Program-made: the position numbers and the translations under genes | Part shown: in pieces, positions 11,101-20,787 of the stretch | Layout: every line of letters begins with the position of its first letter | How positions within the stretch are numbered: the first letter of the stretch is position 1 | NCBI GenBank assembly: GCA_020746105.1 | Contig: CM036617.1 | Coordinates: 135,993,845 to 136,057,844 of the forward strand | DNA length: 64,000 nucleotides | Direction of reading: 5' to 3' | DNA from: Trogon surrucura | Lineage: Eukaryota > Chordata > Aves > Trogoniformes > Trogonidae | The notes under the pieces: model-generated | What the model was told of the DNA's origin: nothing | Database searches by the model: none | The model's input: the letters and a program-made list of their open reading frames with translations, nothing else

Positions 11101-14100
11101 ATAGCCTTCACCACCCTGCTGCTTTCCCCCTTGGGATGGGCAGCCCTCTGGGGTTGGAGTGTGGAGTGGGGGAGCAGCACCCACTGAGGAAGGGCCTTGC
11201 TGCTGCTGCTGCTGGTACATGTAGTAGTTGTGGTTGGAGGGCTGCATGTCACCAAGGAGAGAAGAGAAACCTGCCAAGTAAAAGAGGAGAGAGCTTTAAG
11301 AGCTGCCTGGATCAGATCTCTGCTTAAAGTACCCATCTCTAATTTCACACTGCTCATCCTGCTATTTATGAAGCTTTTGGAGTTCCCTCTACAGGCTGCT
11401 TACAACTATCACCTGCACAGTTATGCCCTCGGCTGTGCTCCAGATTCTGTTCAAAACAAAAGGCTCTACAATAAAGTCCCAGTAGGATTTAAACTTCTAG
11501 TACAGAGTTAGGCACTGACACTTCCCCCTGGATTTTTTCTATTATTCCTATTTTACCAAAGTAACCCATGCTCTCCTGAAATGTCATGCACATGTTTTTT
11601 ACCTAGAAATCACCATTAAGCGAACTTAAACCAACAAAACATTTAGAAGGCAGATAACTTCATAAATCTGACTTGCTGTTATCAAAAGCTTCCTTAAGTT
11701 CCCATTTCACAAGCAGCCTAGCTGGGAACCTTAACAGTTTTTCTCACGCATTAGAGGTCACATGTTATATTGCTTTTGTACATAGAGCACATTGCACGCA
11801 TCAGGGCTCCTTTATTGCTTTTATTTCTCCTGACACATTGGGTGTGTCTTTTCTATCCTTCTGTTTTTCAGGCATTCCCTACGTGCAAGGGCATCAGGTA
11901 TTCTCGATTCTTCCCCACATCAGGAGCTCAGTGTATCTCTTACGTCTGCTTCCCTGGTTCATTCTACCCTTACGCTGGGGAGCCTCCGGGAAAAAAAAAT
12001 CACAGTGAAGGGCACTACATACCACTAACTGGAGTGACCATTTCTCACTTTGAGTGCCCTTACTTGAGCATCCGCAAGCAAACTTGTTTTTCACTAGATC
12101 CAAAATCAACCTACTACTGTGATGGGGCAAAAGGATGAATACTGCCATCCCGATGCAACGGTTGCTCACAAAATTTCCTCAAAAGCGGCAGGTTTTCCTA
12201 GACTACCTTACAGGTGAAGATTTGTATTTTATACAGGGACTTTTTTCCCAGTTTTACTTACTAAAGATTAACAGGTGAGTCTCTCATCAAATCTCAAAAT
12301 TTCTCCTTTTGTTGCCATTCCCCATTTAGAATTCTGAGAAATGATCCCAAGTAAGTCAAGGTTCTTCTCTACATTTTTGTAGCTCGCTCATTCTACAACA
12401 CCTCATACAACAGGTTGCTACTTGGAATCTCAAGTGCCAGCATAATGAAAGCAGTAAAAGTAATAAATTTTTATTTCACTGGAGCTACAAGTTCAGGAGG
12501 CTTCTCCTAAAGTAGCAAACTGCCTGCACTGGAAGATGTTTCACAGCATAGGTGAGAGGCTCATCTAGTAATATATTCCATTTAACACCAGACTAGAAGT
12601 GTTTAAAGGCAGGAACAACACCTGTACATTTTTCTGAAGTGTTTTCCGTGGACATCTCATCTCATTCCTTCAGCCGTTCTGCCCTCTGGTGGTTGCTTCC
12701 CCACCCCCAGAAATGCAAGCCATGAACGGCATTGCAGGCTCGCTCTCCGCACTCTCAAGCCACAAAGCTCAACTCTCCAAGGCCTTGTACAATCCCAGTT
12801 TTAACAGATCAGAGCAATGACGACTTTCCACTCTCCTTTTGGATAAACTCCACATGCAATAATCCCCTTCCTCTTATGGTTTCTAGCCTGACAGATTGTG
12901 AATACTTCTCCGACATGCTTTTCTTCAGGACTTCATTTCTCTAAGCTTCTGCCATTTTAGTATTTGCTTTTGTATCAACACAAGGTATTTTTAAATCATT
13001 ATCCTCTTTATTCTGAGAGAACTAGGGGGAGCAATAGATAAAGGACATGTAGATTTCTTATCTGCTCCTGGCAGAACTAATTACAGCATGCCAAAGAAGG
13101 AAAGTCTGTTTGCACAGACTCCTAAACAAGGAAAGATCTGAGAGATACCAAGGATAGATCAGTGGACAAGACTGTGTGGGCAGATACCTGCCCACCCCAC
13201 ATGACGCATATAGTTACTCACCGTGCTGAGAGGAAGATGATTTCTCCAGCATGGATTTGTAGAGATTTCGGAAGGACCAGCTAAGATCCTGGAAGTTGAT
13301 CTCGGAGTAGGAGAACTTGAAGTCATGGTTGGCACTGTACAGCGGGGCTGGCACATCAGCACCTTCACGGCCCTGCCCCCCTGCTACAGTAGAGGCAACA
13401 TCCACAGGCCCTGCACCCTGCTAAGGAAGGTGGAAGCAAGGCCTTTAGCTTTGGCTAAGGCCTAGGCTTTGTAACTTGAGACAGGGACCTAGAGACTAGA
13501 CAGAGGTAGAACACGCACTGGTATCCCACACTGATATACAGTCTCACTTAGCTCATCTCTCACCAAATCTTCCCAAATGCCATTTTCCTTGAGGAAAATC
13601 AACCACCACCCTCCCACAGCAGCTCACTGGCTGAGCTTTTTCTTCAGCTGCCTAATACCATTATGCCTTTACCCTTATCCCCATGTTCAAATTCACTTCC
13701 TCCTTACTTTGTCTCTGCAGTTTCAGCTTCTTCCCTTCTTTTTATTTGTGCCTCCCTATCACTATTTTCACAATTTCTTCTCTTCTAACCACTTTGTTTT
13801 TCTGTTCATGCACTCCTCCCCCTCTCATCCTTTCCCCCTGCTCGCCTCCAAGGCTTCTAGCCTTTTCCCTGCTGCTCACCTGACTGTAGTTGGCAATGGG
13901 GGTGGTGCTCTGGAGCGACAGCTGAGGGGTCGCCTCAGGTGGCAAAGAGGCTTCTGTGCTGACTGGAACAGCCCCTCGGGGGCTTTTACTGGCCTCTTGC
14001 TCTGGGGAGTCTTGTGGTATCTGTGGATGGGGAAGAAAGAGAAAAGGAAAGGAGCAGAAATCAAAAACAGATGGAGAAGTGAAACTGCAGATGGGAAGCC

Positions 14101-17100
14101 CGTTCCTCCACTGTAGAAGTTCATGGCTTAGAAAAGAGGAGGACGGGGCCTTAGTCACTGAAGAGTCAGGATAAAGGACCTTCAAAACAAGACTAATTTT
14201 GCTACTGAACAGCAGCAACAACAGCCAATTAGAAGGACATGCATGCTAGTTTGTTCAGGCCTAGCCTTTCTCTCCCCATCTGTACACCCTGCCCCCAAAA
14301 CGGTACCATGGTCTGGTGCTGGAAGGACTCCTTGGAACAAGAAGGGAATTCTCCCTCCTGCTCCACGCTGTCTGGAAAGAACAACACTTACGTCATCATC
14401 TGGAGGATGCCGCCTCTTGCGAGATATATCTGGACACGTATCTATTGTCCAATAAGAGCCCTGGAAAGAAGACCCATTGGTGAATGCATGATTAAATCAG
14501 AGAGCTTCCTGAAGCAGGGGGTTACTCACTTAAAGAATGCAGTACCAATTAAACATTAAGACCACAGGGACCACCCACCAGAACATCAGACAACCGAGAC
14601 TTGGGTAATGGAAAAAGATTCCTCTTATGCAGTGGGTTGTACTCAACAATGAGGTACAATGCTACTCGTAGAAGGCAGAAAGCTCTACATTTCCATCACA
14701 CTGCAAGAGGACACCCAGAAGAGCAAACAATGTTTTGATCTAAGCTAGACCAGCTCTTCTGGGCCTGCACACTCCCTTCAGCACCTTCCTCACAACATGA
14801 CTAAAGAAAAGCAACTCAGTGTTCAGATTGGGCAGAGACAGCTGGAGGATCACTCTTTTTCCATGCTTGTGAAATTCCACTTTGAGCAATGTGCCCATCT
14901 GGGGGGTTCCCAGTGCAAGACAGGCACTGATGTGCTAGAATGTATCCAAAGAGGAACCACCGTGACGGTTAACAACTAAAACACATGATGTACAAGCAGT
15001 TCACACAGAGAGATCTGTTCAGCCTGGACAAGAGAAGACTAAGGGCGTCTAACCACTGTATTCAACTGTGTAAAGAGATTATAAAGAAGACAGACTCAAG
15101 CTCTTCTCAAAAATCCACAGAGCACAAGAATATGAGACAACAAGCACAAGTTACAGCAAGAGAAATTACAATCAGATAGAAAGAACAATTTCTTCGCAAT
15201 GATGCTGGTGCAGCACTGGAACAAGTGTCCACTTGTTGTATCCTATCCTTGGAGATATTCAAAACTCAATGAAGACCTCTATGACCCAACCTAATTGTCC
15301 TTTCTGGGAGAGGAGTGGAGGTGTGCATTGTCTTCCAAAGATCCGTTTTAATATAAAATAGTCTATAATTATGTCTGTTGTTTTTGAATAAGTATGGAGA
15401 GAAATCGAGTGTGATTTAACTCCTGTAATCTCTAGTTGAAGTCTGAATAATCAGTGACAAGCACAGGACAGGTTTTCATTATAATCCCTGCCCAACATGC
15501 CAATGAATACCTACAAACATGTACATTGAAGTCACTTAGGATTTCCTGGAATAAGCAATATAATCAATGGTATTTTTGAGCAGTGAACTTCAAGGATATG
15601 GGAGGAGTGGCTGACACAACAGAAGGCTGTGCTGCCACTCAGCGAGACCTAGACAGGCTGGAGAGTTGGCCGGGGAGAAATTTTATGAAATACAACAAGG
15701 GCAAGTGTAGAGTCTTGCCTCTGGGAAAGAACAACCCCAAGTACCAGTATAGGTTGGGGACTGACCTGCTGGAGAGCAGCGTAGGGGAAAGGAACCTGGG
15801 GGTTCTAGTGGACAGCAGGATGACCATGAGCCAGCACTGTGCCCTCCTGGCCAAGGCCAATGACAGCCTGGGGCGTATTAGAAGGGGGGCAGCTAGTAGG
15901 TCGAGAGAAGTCCTACCCCCCCCGCTACTCTGCCCTGGTGAGGCCACATCTGGAATATCATGCCCAGTTCTGGGCCCCTCAGCTCAAGAGAGACAGGGAA
16001 CTGCTGGAGAGAGTCCAGCGCAGAGCCACGAAGATGAGGAAGGGAGTGGAACATCTCCCTTATGAGGAAAGGCTGAAGGAGCTGGGTCTCTTCAGCTTGG
16101 AGGAGACTCTGGGGTGACCTCATTAATGTTCATAAATACGTAAAGGGTGAGTGTCAGGAGGACAGAGCCAGACTCTTCTCAGCGATGTCCAGTAACAGGA
16201 CAAGGGGCAACAGGTGCAAGGTGGGGCACAGGAGGTTCCACAACAAAAGTATAAGGAAAAACTTTGTCACTGTGAGGGTGACAGAGCACTGGCACAGGCT
16301 GCCCAGAGAGGTTGTGGAGTCTCCTTCTCCAGAGACTTTCAAAACCCACCTGGACGCGTTCCTGTGTGGCTGCCCTAGGGGATCCTGCTCTGGCAGGGAG
16401 ATTGGACTAAATGATGTGTTGAGATCCTTTCCAACCCTTAACATTCTGTGATTCTGTGATACTACTTTCATTTATATATCCCAGGTGAGCACCACTTAGT
16501 CCTTCAAATATAACCTGAAAAAAAAGGCCTGAGCAAGTGGCCCTTTCTGGTAACTTTAGGATAGGGTCAAGGAGACAATCTTTCTGTCTAAATACATGGT
16601 TTCTTGTCCCCATCATCTCCTCCTGCTTGTTTGTTTGGGGTGCTTTTTTGTTTGTTTTTTTTTAACAATATTAATATCTCCATGCCAAGATGGCAAGTCC
16701 CGTTTTCACTAGCAATTCCCCTTTACAATCTATATATACTAAGAGAGCTTTATTAGCCCTTGCTTAGCCAACAAATTCCTGAGTTTTACTTGGATTCTAC
16801 AGATTTGAACTATCTGATGGTGAAATTTTTTGCCCAAGACCAAATGTTTTGCAGTCTGAATAGGAAGTAGTTCTGCTCTCACTTCCATGGATCTTGCTGC
16901 CATGAAACCCATGGTGTCGCCTCATAGTCCTGCTATTCACCAGCAGCCACTATGGTCTTTCATAACAGAACAGGTTGGACTAGACCCACATTTTACATGT
17001 AAAGATCAAGAAGAAAAACAAAACTAACAAAGTACACTCAACACCTGTTTTTCCTTCTTTCAGTATTTTTAAAGTCAACTGAAGATCACGGACAAAAAAA

Positions 17101-18263
17101 GTAATTGCTAAAGCCACTACAGCCCCTTTACAGGTTCCCTTTAAGTGAATGCTTCTGTAGCCAAAGCACTGCAGTAAATCTTACTACTGCTTCCATTTTC
17201 GCCTACACTTTAGGTTTCAAATTCCAACCATGAGCTAGAAAGGGCAACCCCAGCTTATTCCCTGCAGTTTTAAATTGCTTGCCCAGGAGCATGCAGATTT
17301 CTTACCTTCCCAGGATCATCTCTTGGTCGAGGCACCTTTCGAAAACATTTATTCAGAGAGAGGTTATGACGAATAGAGTTCTGGTGAGAGAGAGATATAG
17401 GTAAGTGCTACAACAAAAACATGCAGCCTTCTGAATATGCCCGAGAACAGGTAGAGAAAACAGAGAAAGACTGTGCATACTAAAAAAACCAAAGCTCACT
17501 ACATGTACCTGCAATGGAGCAGAAGAGAAACTGTGGAAAGGAGAGGGATGGATTAGGATGAATAATGTGGGCCTGAACCACCTACATCTCTACAAAAGTG
17601 CAAGGAACATAGTATCAGTGTGATGCAAAGGTGGGCAGCGATGTTGGTTTTGGGAGGGGGGGTTGTTTTGTTTTTCTTGGTTGTTGGTAGCGTGGTAGCA
17701 GGTCTTCTGCATGCTCCTTCCTAAGGAGCCACCATATACATACAACAAAATTCTCAGAGAAAATGGGACTTCTCACTCTGCGTTTTCTCCAGTTGGTCAA
17801 TTCAGTTTCACATCTGTCTTTTTATTTTGTTTAGTGGGGATATTTTGCACTGAATTAAGAAAATAAGTCCTGCAATGAGGCAAAAAGGGTACTCAAGCAA
17901 TGCAAGTCCTCACCTTCCAACCAATACCAGCATTTTTGTAGTAGGGAAAGTTGTCACAGATCCAACGATAGATCTCGCTAAGAGTCATCTTCTTGGCAGG
18001 TGATGAGTTGATGGCGTATGTGATCAAAGTGGCATAGCTGTAACGCGGCTTCCCGTCTTGGTGCACTGCAGCCTCATCCTTACTCAGGGTGGCATTGGGA
18101 TCTGTCGGTGAGCCTGGGGGACACTTTCGGGCAGCCCCTGGAGGTCCTGCTTGTGAGGAACCCCCTAATTTTTCAATAGTAGCCCTTAAAGTAAGTTGTG
18201 GGAGCCAGTCTATGGAAGTGAGGCTGCTTTCCAGGTCAGAGGCCATGATGCTGGAAGCAGTAT
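8034..18263 (-). CDS. FOXJ2: Forkhead box protein J2, gene from ATG exon to stop (10 coding exons)
   Basis: FOXJ2 is a nuclear forkhead transcription factor. Coding exons in transcript order are 18246-17914, 17380-17306, 14460-14392, 14020-13880, 13417-13222, 11270-10947, 10536-10435, 9972-9772, 9015-8917 and 8122-8034. All ten have GT-AG borders, and together they give 1629 nt, that is 542 residues plus TAG; the human protein I recall has 574. The forkhead domain spans about residues 66-143, with recognition helix [11 protein letters not shown] at the start of exon 2. A Gln/His/Pro-rich region lies at about 285-378, and the C-terminus is acidic ([11 protein letters not shown]). N-terminus, forkhead, [19 protein letters not shown] and C-terminus are almost identical to mammalian FOXJ2. 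The ATG has A at -3 and G at +4. The gene converges on C3AR1. Promoter and 5' noncoding exon are not in this span. Confidence 0.97.
8210..8460 (-). repeat. CR1 LINE 3' fragment in FOXJ2 intron
   Basis: On the minus strand this is a 5'-truncated CR1 3' end. It covers the block around 'GGGAAGTGGTGGCTTCACC' and the GATGATC/TTGGACTTGATGATCC type 3' UTR motif, and ends in a decayed tail (TTTATGAT). Divergence is higher than in the 57 kb copy, so it is older. It lies in the intron between coding exons 9 and 10. Confidence 0.85.
8917..9015 (-). CDS. FOXJ2: FOXJ2 coding exon 9
   Basis: Encodes residues 481-514 ([12 protein letters not shown]...YNRP). Acceptor TTTCACAG before 9015, donor GTAAGA after 8917. 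Both borders split a codon after the first base, which matches the neighbouring exons. Confidence 0.95.
9035..9060. repeat. AAAAC pentanucleotide repeat
   Basis: About five copies of AAAAC just upstream of FOXJ2 coding exon 9 (intronic, near its acceptor side). Confidence 0.9.
9772..9972 (-). CDS. FOXJ2: FOXJ2 coding exon 8
   Basis: Encodes residues 414-481, including the highly conserved stretch [18 protein letters not shown] and [18 protein letters not shown]. Acceptor CCCTGCAG before 9972, donor GTAATT after 9772. Confidence 0.96.
10435..10536 (-). CDS. FOXJ2: FOXJ2 coding exon 7
   Basis: Encodes residues 380-414 ([19 protein letters not shown], then [14 protein letters not shown]). Acceptor ATTCCAG before 10536, donor GTAAGT after 10435. 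Confidence 0.96.
10947..11270 (-). CDS. FOXJ2: FOXJ2 coding exon 6 (Gln/His/Pro-rich)
   Basis: Encodes residues 272-380. It starts [19 protein letters not shown], followed by a Gln6 tract, a [13 protein letters not shown] motif and a His/Gln-rich run ending in INSAGF. The polyglutamine is shorter than in human FOXJ2. Acceptor TTGGCAG before 11270, donor GTGAGT after 10947. The CAG/CTG-type codon runs are visible as ctgctg repeats on the plus strand and could be length-polymorphic. Confidence 0.96.
11271..13221 (-). other. FOXJ2: FOXJ2 intron between coding exons 5 and 6
   Basis: About 1.95 kb flanked by donor GTGAGT and acceptor TTGGCAG. Several open frames of 60-120 codons occur but show no recognisable protein. 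No repeat family was recognised. Confidence 0.9.
13222..13417 (-). CDS. FOXJ2: FOXJ2 coding exon 5
   Basis: Encodes residues 207-272, with the conserved [16 protein letters not shown] and [20 protein letters not shown]. Donor GTGAGT after 13222. The acceptor is TTAGCAG, a tandem NAGNAG site. Use of the downstream AG gives ...[10 protein letters not shown], matching the mammalian reading; use of the upstream AG would add one Gln and start the exon at 13420. Confidence 0.94.
13880..14020 (-). CDS. FOXJ2: FOXJ2 coding exon 4
   Basis: Encodes residues 160-206 ([16 protein letters not shown]...IANYSQ), 47 whole codons, with both introns in phase 0. Acceptor ATCCACAG before 14020, donor GTGAGC after 13880. 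It is rich in Ser/Pro and looks like a flexible linker after the forkhead domain. Confidence 0.95.
14392..14460 (-). CDS. FOXJ2: FOXJ2 coding exon 3 (end of forkhead wing)
   Basis: Encodes residues 137-159 ([23 protein letters not shown]), 23 whole codons. It includes the forkhead wing 2 sequence YWTID and the basic RKRRH cluster, a likely nuclear localisation signal. Acceptor TTTCCAG before 14460, donor GTAAGT after 14392. Confidence 0.96.
14990..15290 (+). repeat. Old CR1-like LINE fragment
   Basis: A reading frame gives [12 protein letters not shown] near 15020-15055, like the GLFSL...RRLRG end of CR1 ORF2. Further on, a decayed piece resembles the CR1 C-terminal region (RNYNQ-like, then 'GAALEQVS'). 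It is strongly diverged and truncated. Confidence 0.55.
15590..16461 (+). repeat. CR1 LINE, 3' part of ORF2 plus 3' UTR
   Basis: From about 15598 a frame reads [20 protein letters not shown], the CR1 region just after the FADD motif of reverse transcriptase. A C-run near 15914 (ctacccccccc) shifts the frame. The continuation ([19 protein letters not shown]) is in another frame to about 16117, and the C-terminal [18 protein letters not shown] block follows in a third. It ends with two ATTCTGTG tail repeats at about 16444-16459. It is a dead copy that lacks the endonuclease and most of the RT. Confidence 0.92.
17306..17380 (-). CDS. FOXJ2: FOXJ2 coding exon 2 (forkhead recognition helix)
   Basis: Encodes residues 112-136: [17 protein letters not shown] followed by [16 protein letters not shown] is the DNA-contacting helix 3 signature of forkhead proteins. 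It is 25 whole codons, with acceptor CTCACCAG before 17380 and donor GTAAGA after 17306. Confidence 0.97.
17914..18263 (-). CDS. FOXJ2: FOXJ2 exon with start codon (coding exon 1)
   Basis: ATG at 18246-18244; encodes residues 1-111, from [18 protein letters not shown] to [10 protein letters not shown]. It contains the first half of the forkhead domain ([10 protein letters not shown], about 66-75; [10 protein letters not shown], 87-96). The donor GTGAGG follows 17914. The exon begins at an acceptor (TTGTTCTCACAG) with its first base at 18263, leaving 17 nt of 5' UTR here. At least one upstream noncoding exon must therefore exist. Confidence 0.96.
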
Positions 18264-20750
18264 CTGTGAGAACAAAGGAGCAGAAAGGGAACTCCTGAGA
18301 TATAAATGGTGCAAAGCCTATGAACGGAAACATCCGACTGCATTCCTTCCTCTACTTCTCCTCCTATCACAAACACCTATGTGAAAATCATCCTACTTCA
18401 TATACCTTATTCACAGCCAGAGAGAATCATCCCAAAAAGCCTATGACCGTGTCTCTGATAGCAGCTGGGCCATTGCCGAAGGTAACACTGCTAGGATGGT
18501 CTTACCCAGAGCCTCCAAACTGTTCCCGGGTAAAGAACTAAGATCTACTCAAAGGAAATGCAGCCTTTTCAGCAGCTGTATCACATTCACTCCTTTACTA
18601 CATAAGGAATATAACCTTGCAACCCTTCATCAAGATTACCTGTCATCTGGTAGGTTTACTGTGTCAGGTAAGAGGAAAATGGTAGCTAAAAGGGAATACT
18701 CTTTCATGCCACATACAAATCACAATTTAGTTAGATCATCTGGAAAAGTCAGGACTGTGACTATCTTCATTTGGGCAGAAATTAATTTCTCTCTAAGGCC
18801 TAGCCTCTCTTCTTGGATCGGGTGACATTATAATGAATCCTATTCCTTAGAGCTAGGATTACATATCTCATTTTTAAACACCAAGATCATGCATAATACT
18901 ATATATAGATAATTATATCTACCATGTCGAGGTGGAACAGACTATATTAAGCTCATAGTAGTTAAAGCTTTGCCTACCATAGCCCATTTTTCCTAAATAT
19001 ACATACCATTTTATTGAGTTAAATCTTTCTTAATTCACAATGTAATAGGCAAGTATTTTCCCCAAATCTGACACATAAGAAAAACTTAACTTGTCCAAAC
19101 TCATATGATAAGTTTGCCACAGGGTGGAAACAGACGCAGGATCTTTCCTCTCATAAATATATATTTCCCCTCATAAAAATAATCACACCTGCCCAAAACG
19201 GCTAGCACTTGTACCCAAGGTTTTCTACTTAATTATTTTTGTAGCGTGACCTTGTATGAATTTGTATTTTTAGCACACAAACTTGTATGCTGTCTTCTGT
19301 AGTAGTCAAGGCAGCAGAAAGATCATCATTCTTATTCATAATTGGCTGCATCACCTTACTAAGAGCAATCTCTCAAAGTCTGGACTGAGGTAGCTAAGTT
19401 TCCATGGCCACAACCTGTACTGTTCTGCATTGATTCTTTGCATAAAGAGAAGAACCACATCTTGAAGGGCTGCAAGTTCTGCACCTTTCATTCTTCAAAT
19501 TAGTCTTTTTAGAGGATTAGCCAATACTATCTTTGAGCATGCCAGTGCATACAGAATGTAAGTGCACAAACACGCATGCACATACTTACGTACACGCTCA
19601 CGTAACAGATTAAACACATGCATACATGTAAGAGAGCCCAGACCGACACGAACACGCTCTGCTTAGGAAAGAGTCATCAGCAGACACCTCCCACCAAGTG
19701 CATCACTCTGATGAGTGGATCAGATGAGACAGGGAGACACCCATCTGCATGAATACCAAAGACACTCACTCTAAAAATAGGTATCTGACAATAACACAGT
19801 GTGGATGCACAGATCCAGAGACAGCGGCACCCAGCATTTTGACACAGAAGCTCCCCATTCTTCCCCCACAACCACAGGCATTATACCTTGCACTTCTGCA
19901 CTGAAGGGCTCTCACAGCACAAAAGCACTTGAGAGCCTACACTCCAACATGTCTGTATGCACTAAACCTTTCATTTTCATGCTGGTGCTCATCACACCTC
20001 TTAAGGCTCAAACACCTACACAATACCCCAACAAAATCCATCGCTCAAGCACCCCAAGCAGTGGCTCCAAAGCCCTGGGCTCATAAACCACCTCCTAATC
20101 ACACAGCTAACATTGGCACTTACATGCATGCACAGACTGAAAAGCAAAATTGCAGTTCTACAGTATCTGTAGTGAGTGGAAACATTTTTCTGTCTGTGGA
20201 GGAAAGGAAAAGCCTAACTGCTACTAACTTATCTATCTACTCATCTGCCACACTATCACATATGATAGTGATGACTACTTGCTACCCAGCCAGCTACACG
20301 ACCAGAGCTGCAAAAGGCCTTCCCTCTTGGGCTGAACTGATCTAATCTCAAACATTTTAAATTTAAGGGAAAAAAAAAATTTAAAAAAGGCAGCACTATA
20401 TCTTCCCGAATTATATACGAGGAAAGCAACAATGTTTTTTTATCCATTGGGAATGGACAGACTGTTGATGTATTCATGTAACTGGAAGTTTCTATGTTTG
20501 CATAGTAACTTTACAGGTACAGCCATCACTAGAAGTTGTATTCAACTTCAGAGAAAACAAACATGAACTAAGTATCAGTTGAATGTTTCATTTTGGAAAT
20601 GTGTCTCATATAAATTTTAATTTCCACAGTGCAATCAGAGAACAAATTACTGCTGCTTACCATATGCATGTTAAACCATTATGAAATATCAGTTGTGCTA
20701 ACAATACAAATCCAAAGTAAAATAAATACACACTTGCCAGACACCACACC

Positions 20751-20787
20751 CTTTCCCTCCCCCCTACCCCCCCCCCCGCTTTTTTTT
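20751..20787. repeat. C-run/T-run low-complexity tract
   Basis: A pyrimidine tract with a run of about 12 C followed, after a single G and C, by eight T. It is low complexity with no other content. Confidence 0.9.

Larger units (their letters stand above)
14461..17305 (-). other. FOXJ2: FOXJ2 intron between coding exons 2 and 3, with CR1 insertions
   Basis: A 2.85 kb intron with donor GTAAGA and acceptor TTTCCAG. It contains an old CR1-like fragment at about 14.99-15.29 kb and a longer CR1 copy at about 15.59-16.46 kb, both in the plus orientation, antisense to FOXJ2. Confidence 0.9.

Noticed and set aside
20751-20787. C-run/T-run tract as a polypyrimidine tract of a plus-strand acceptor
   Set aside because: Followed by AAG, but no open reading frame of consequence or donor comes after it. 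Better read as low-complexity sequence.
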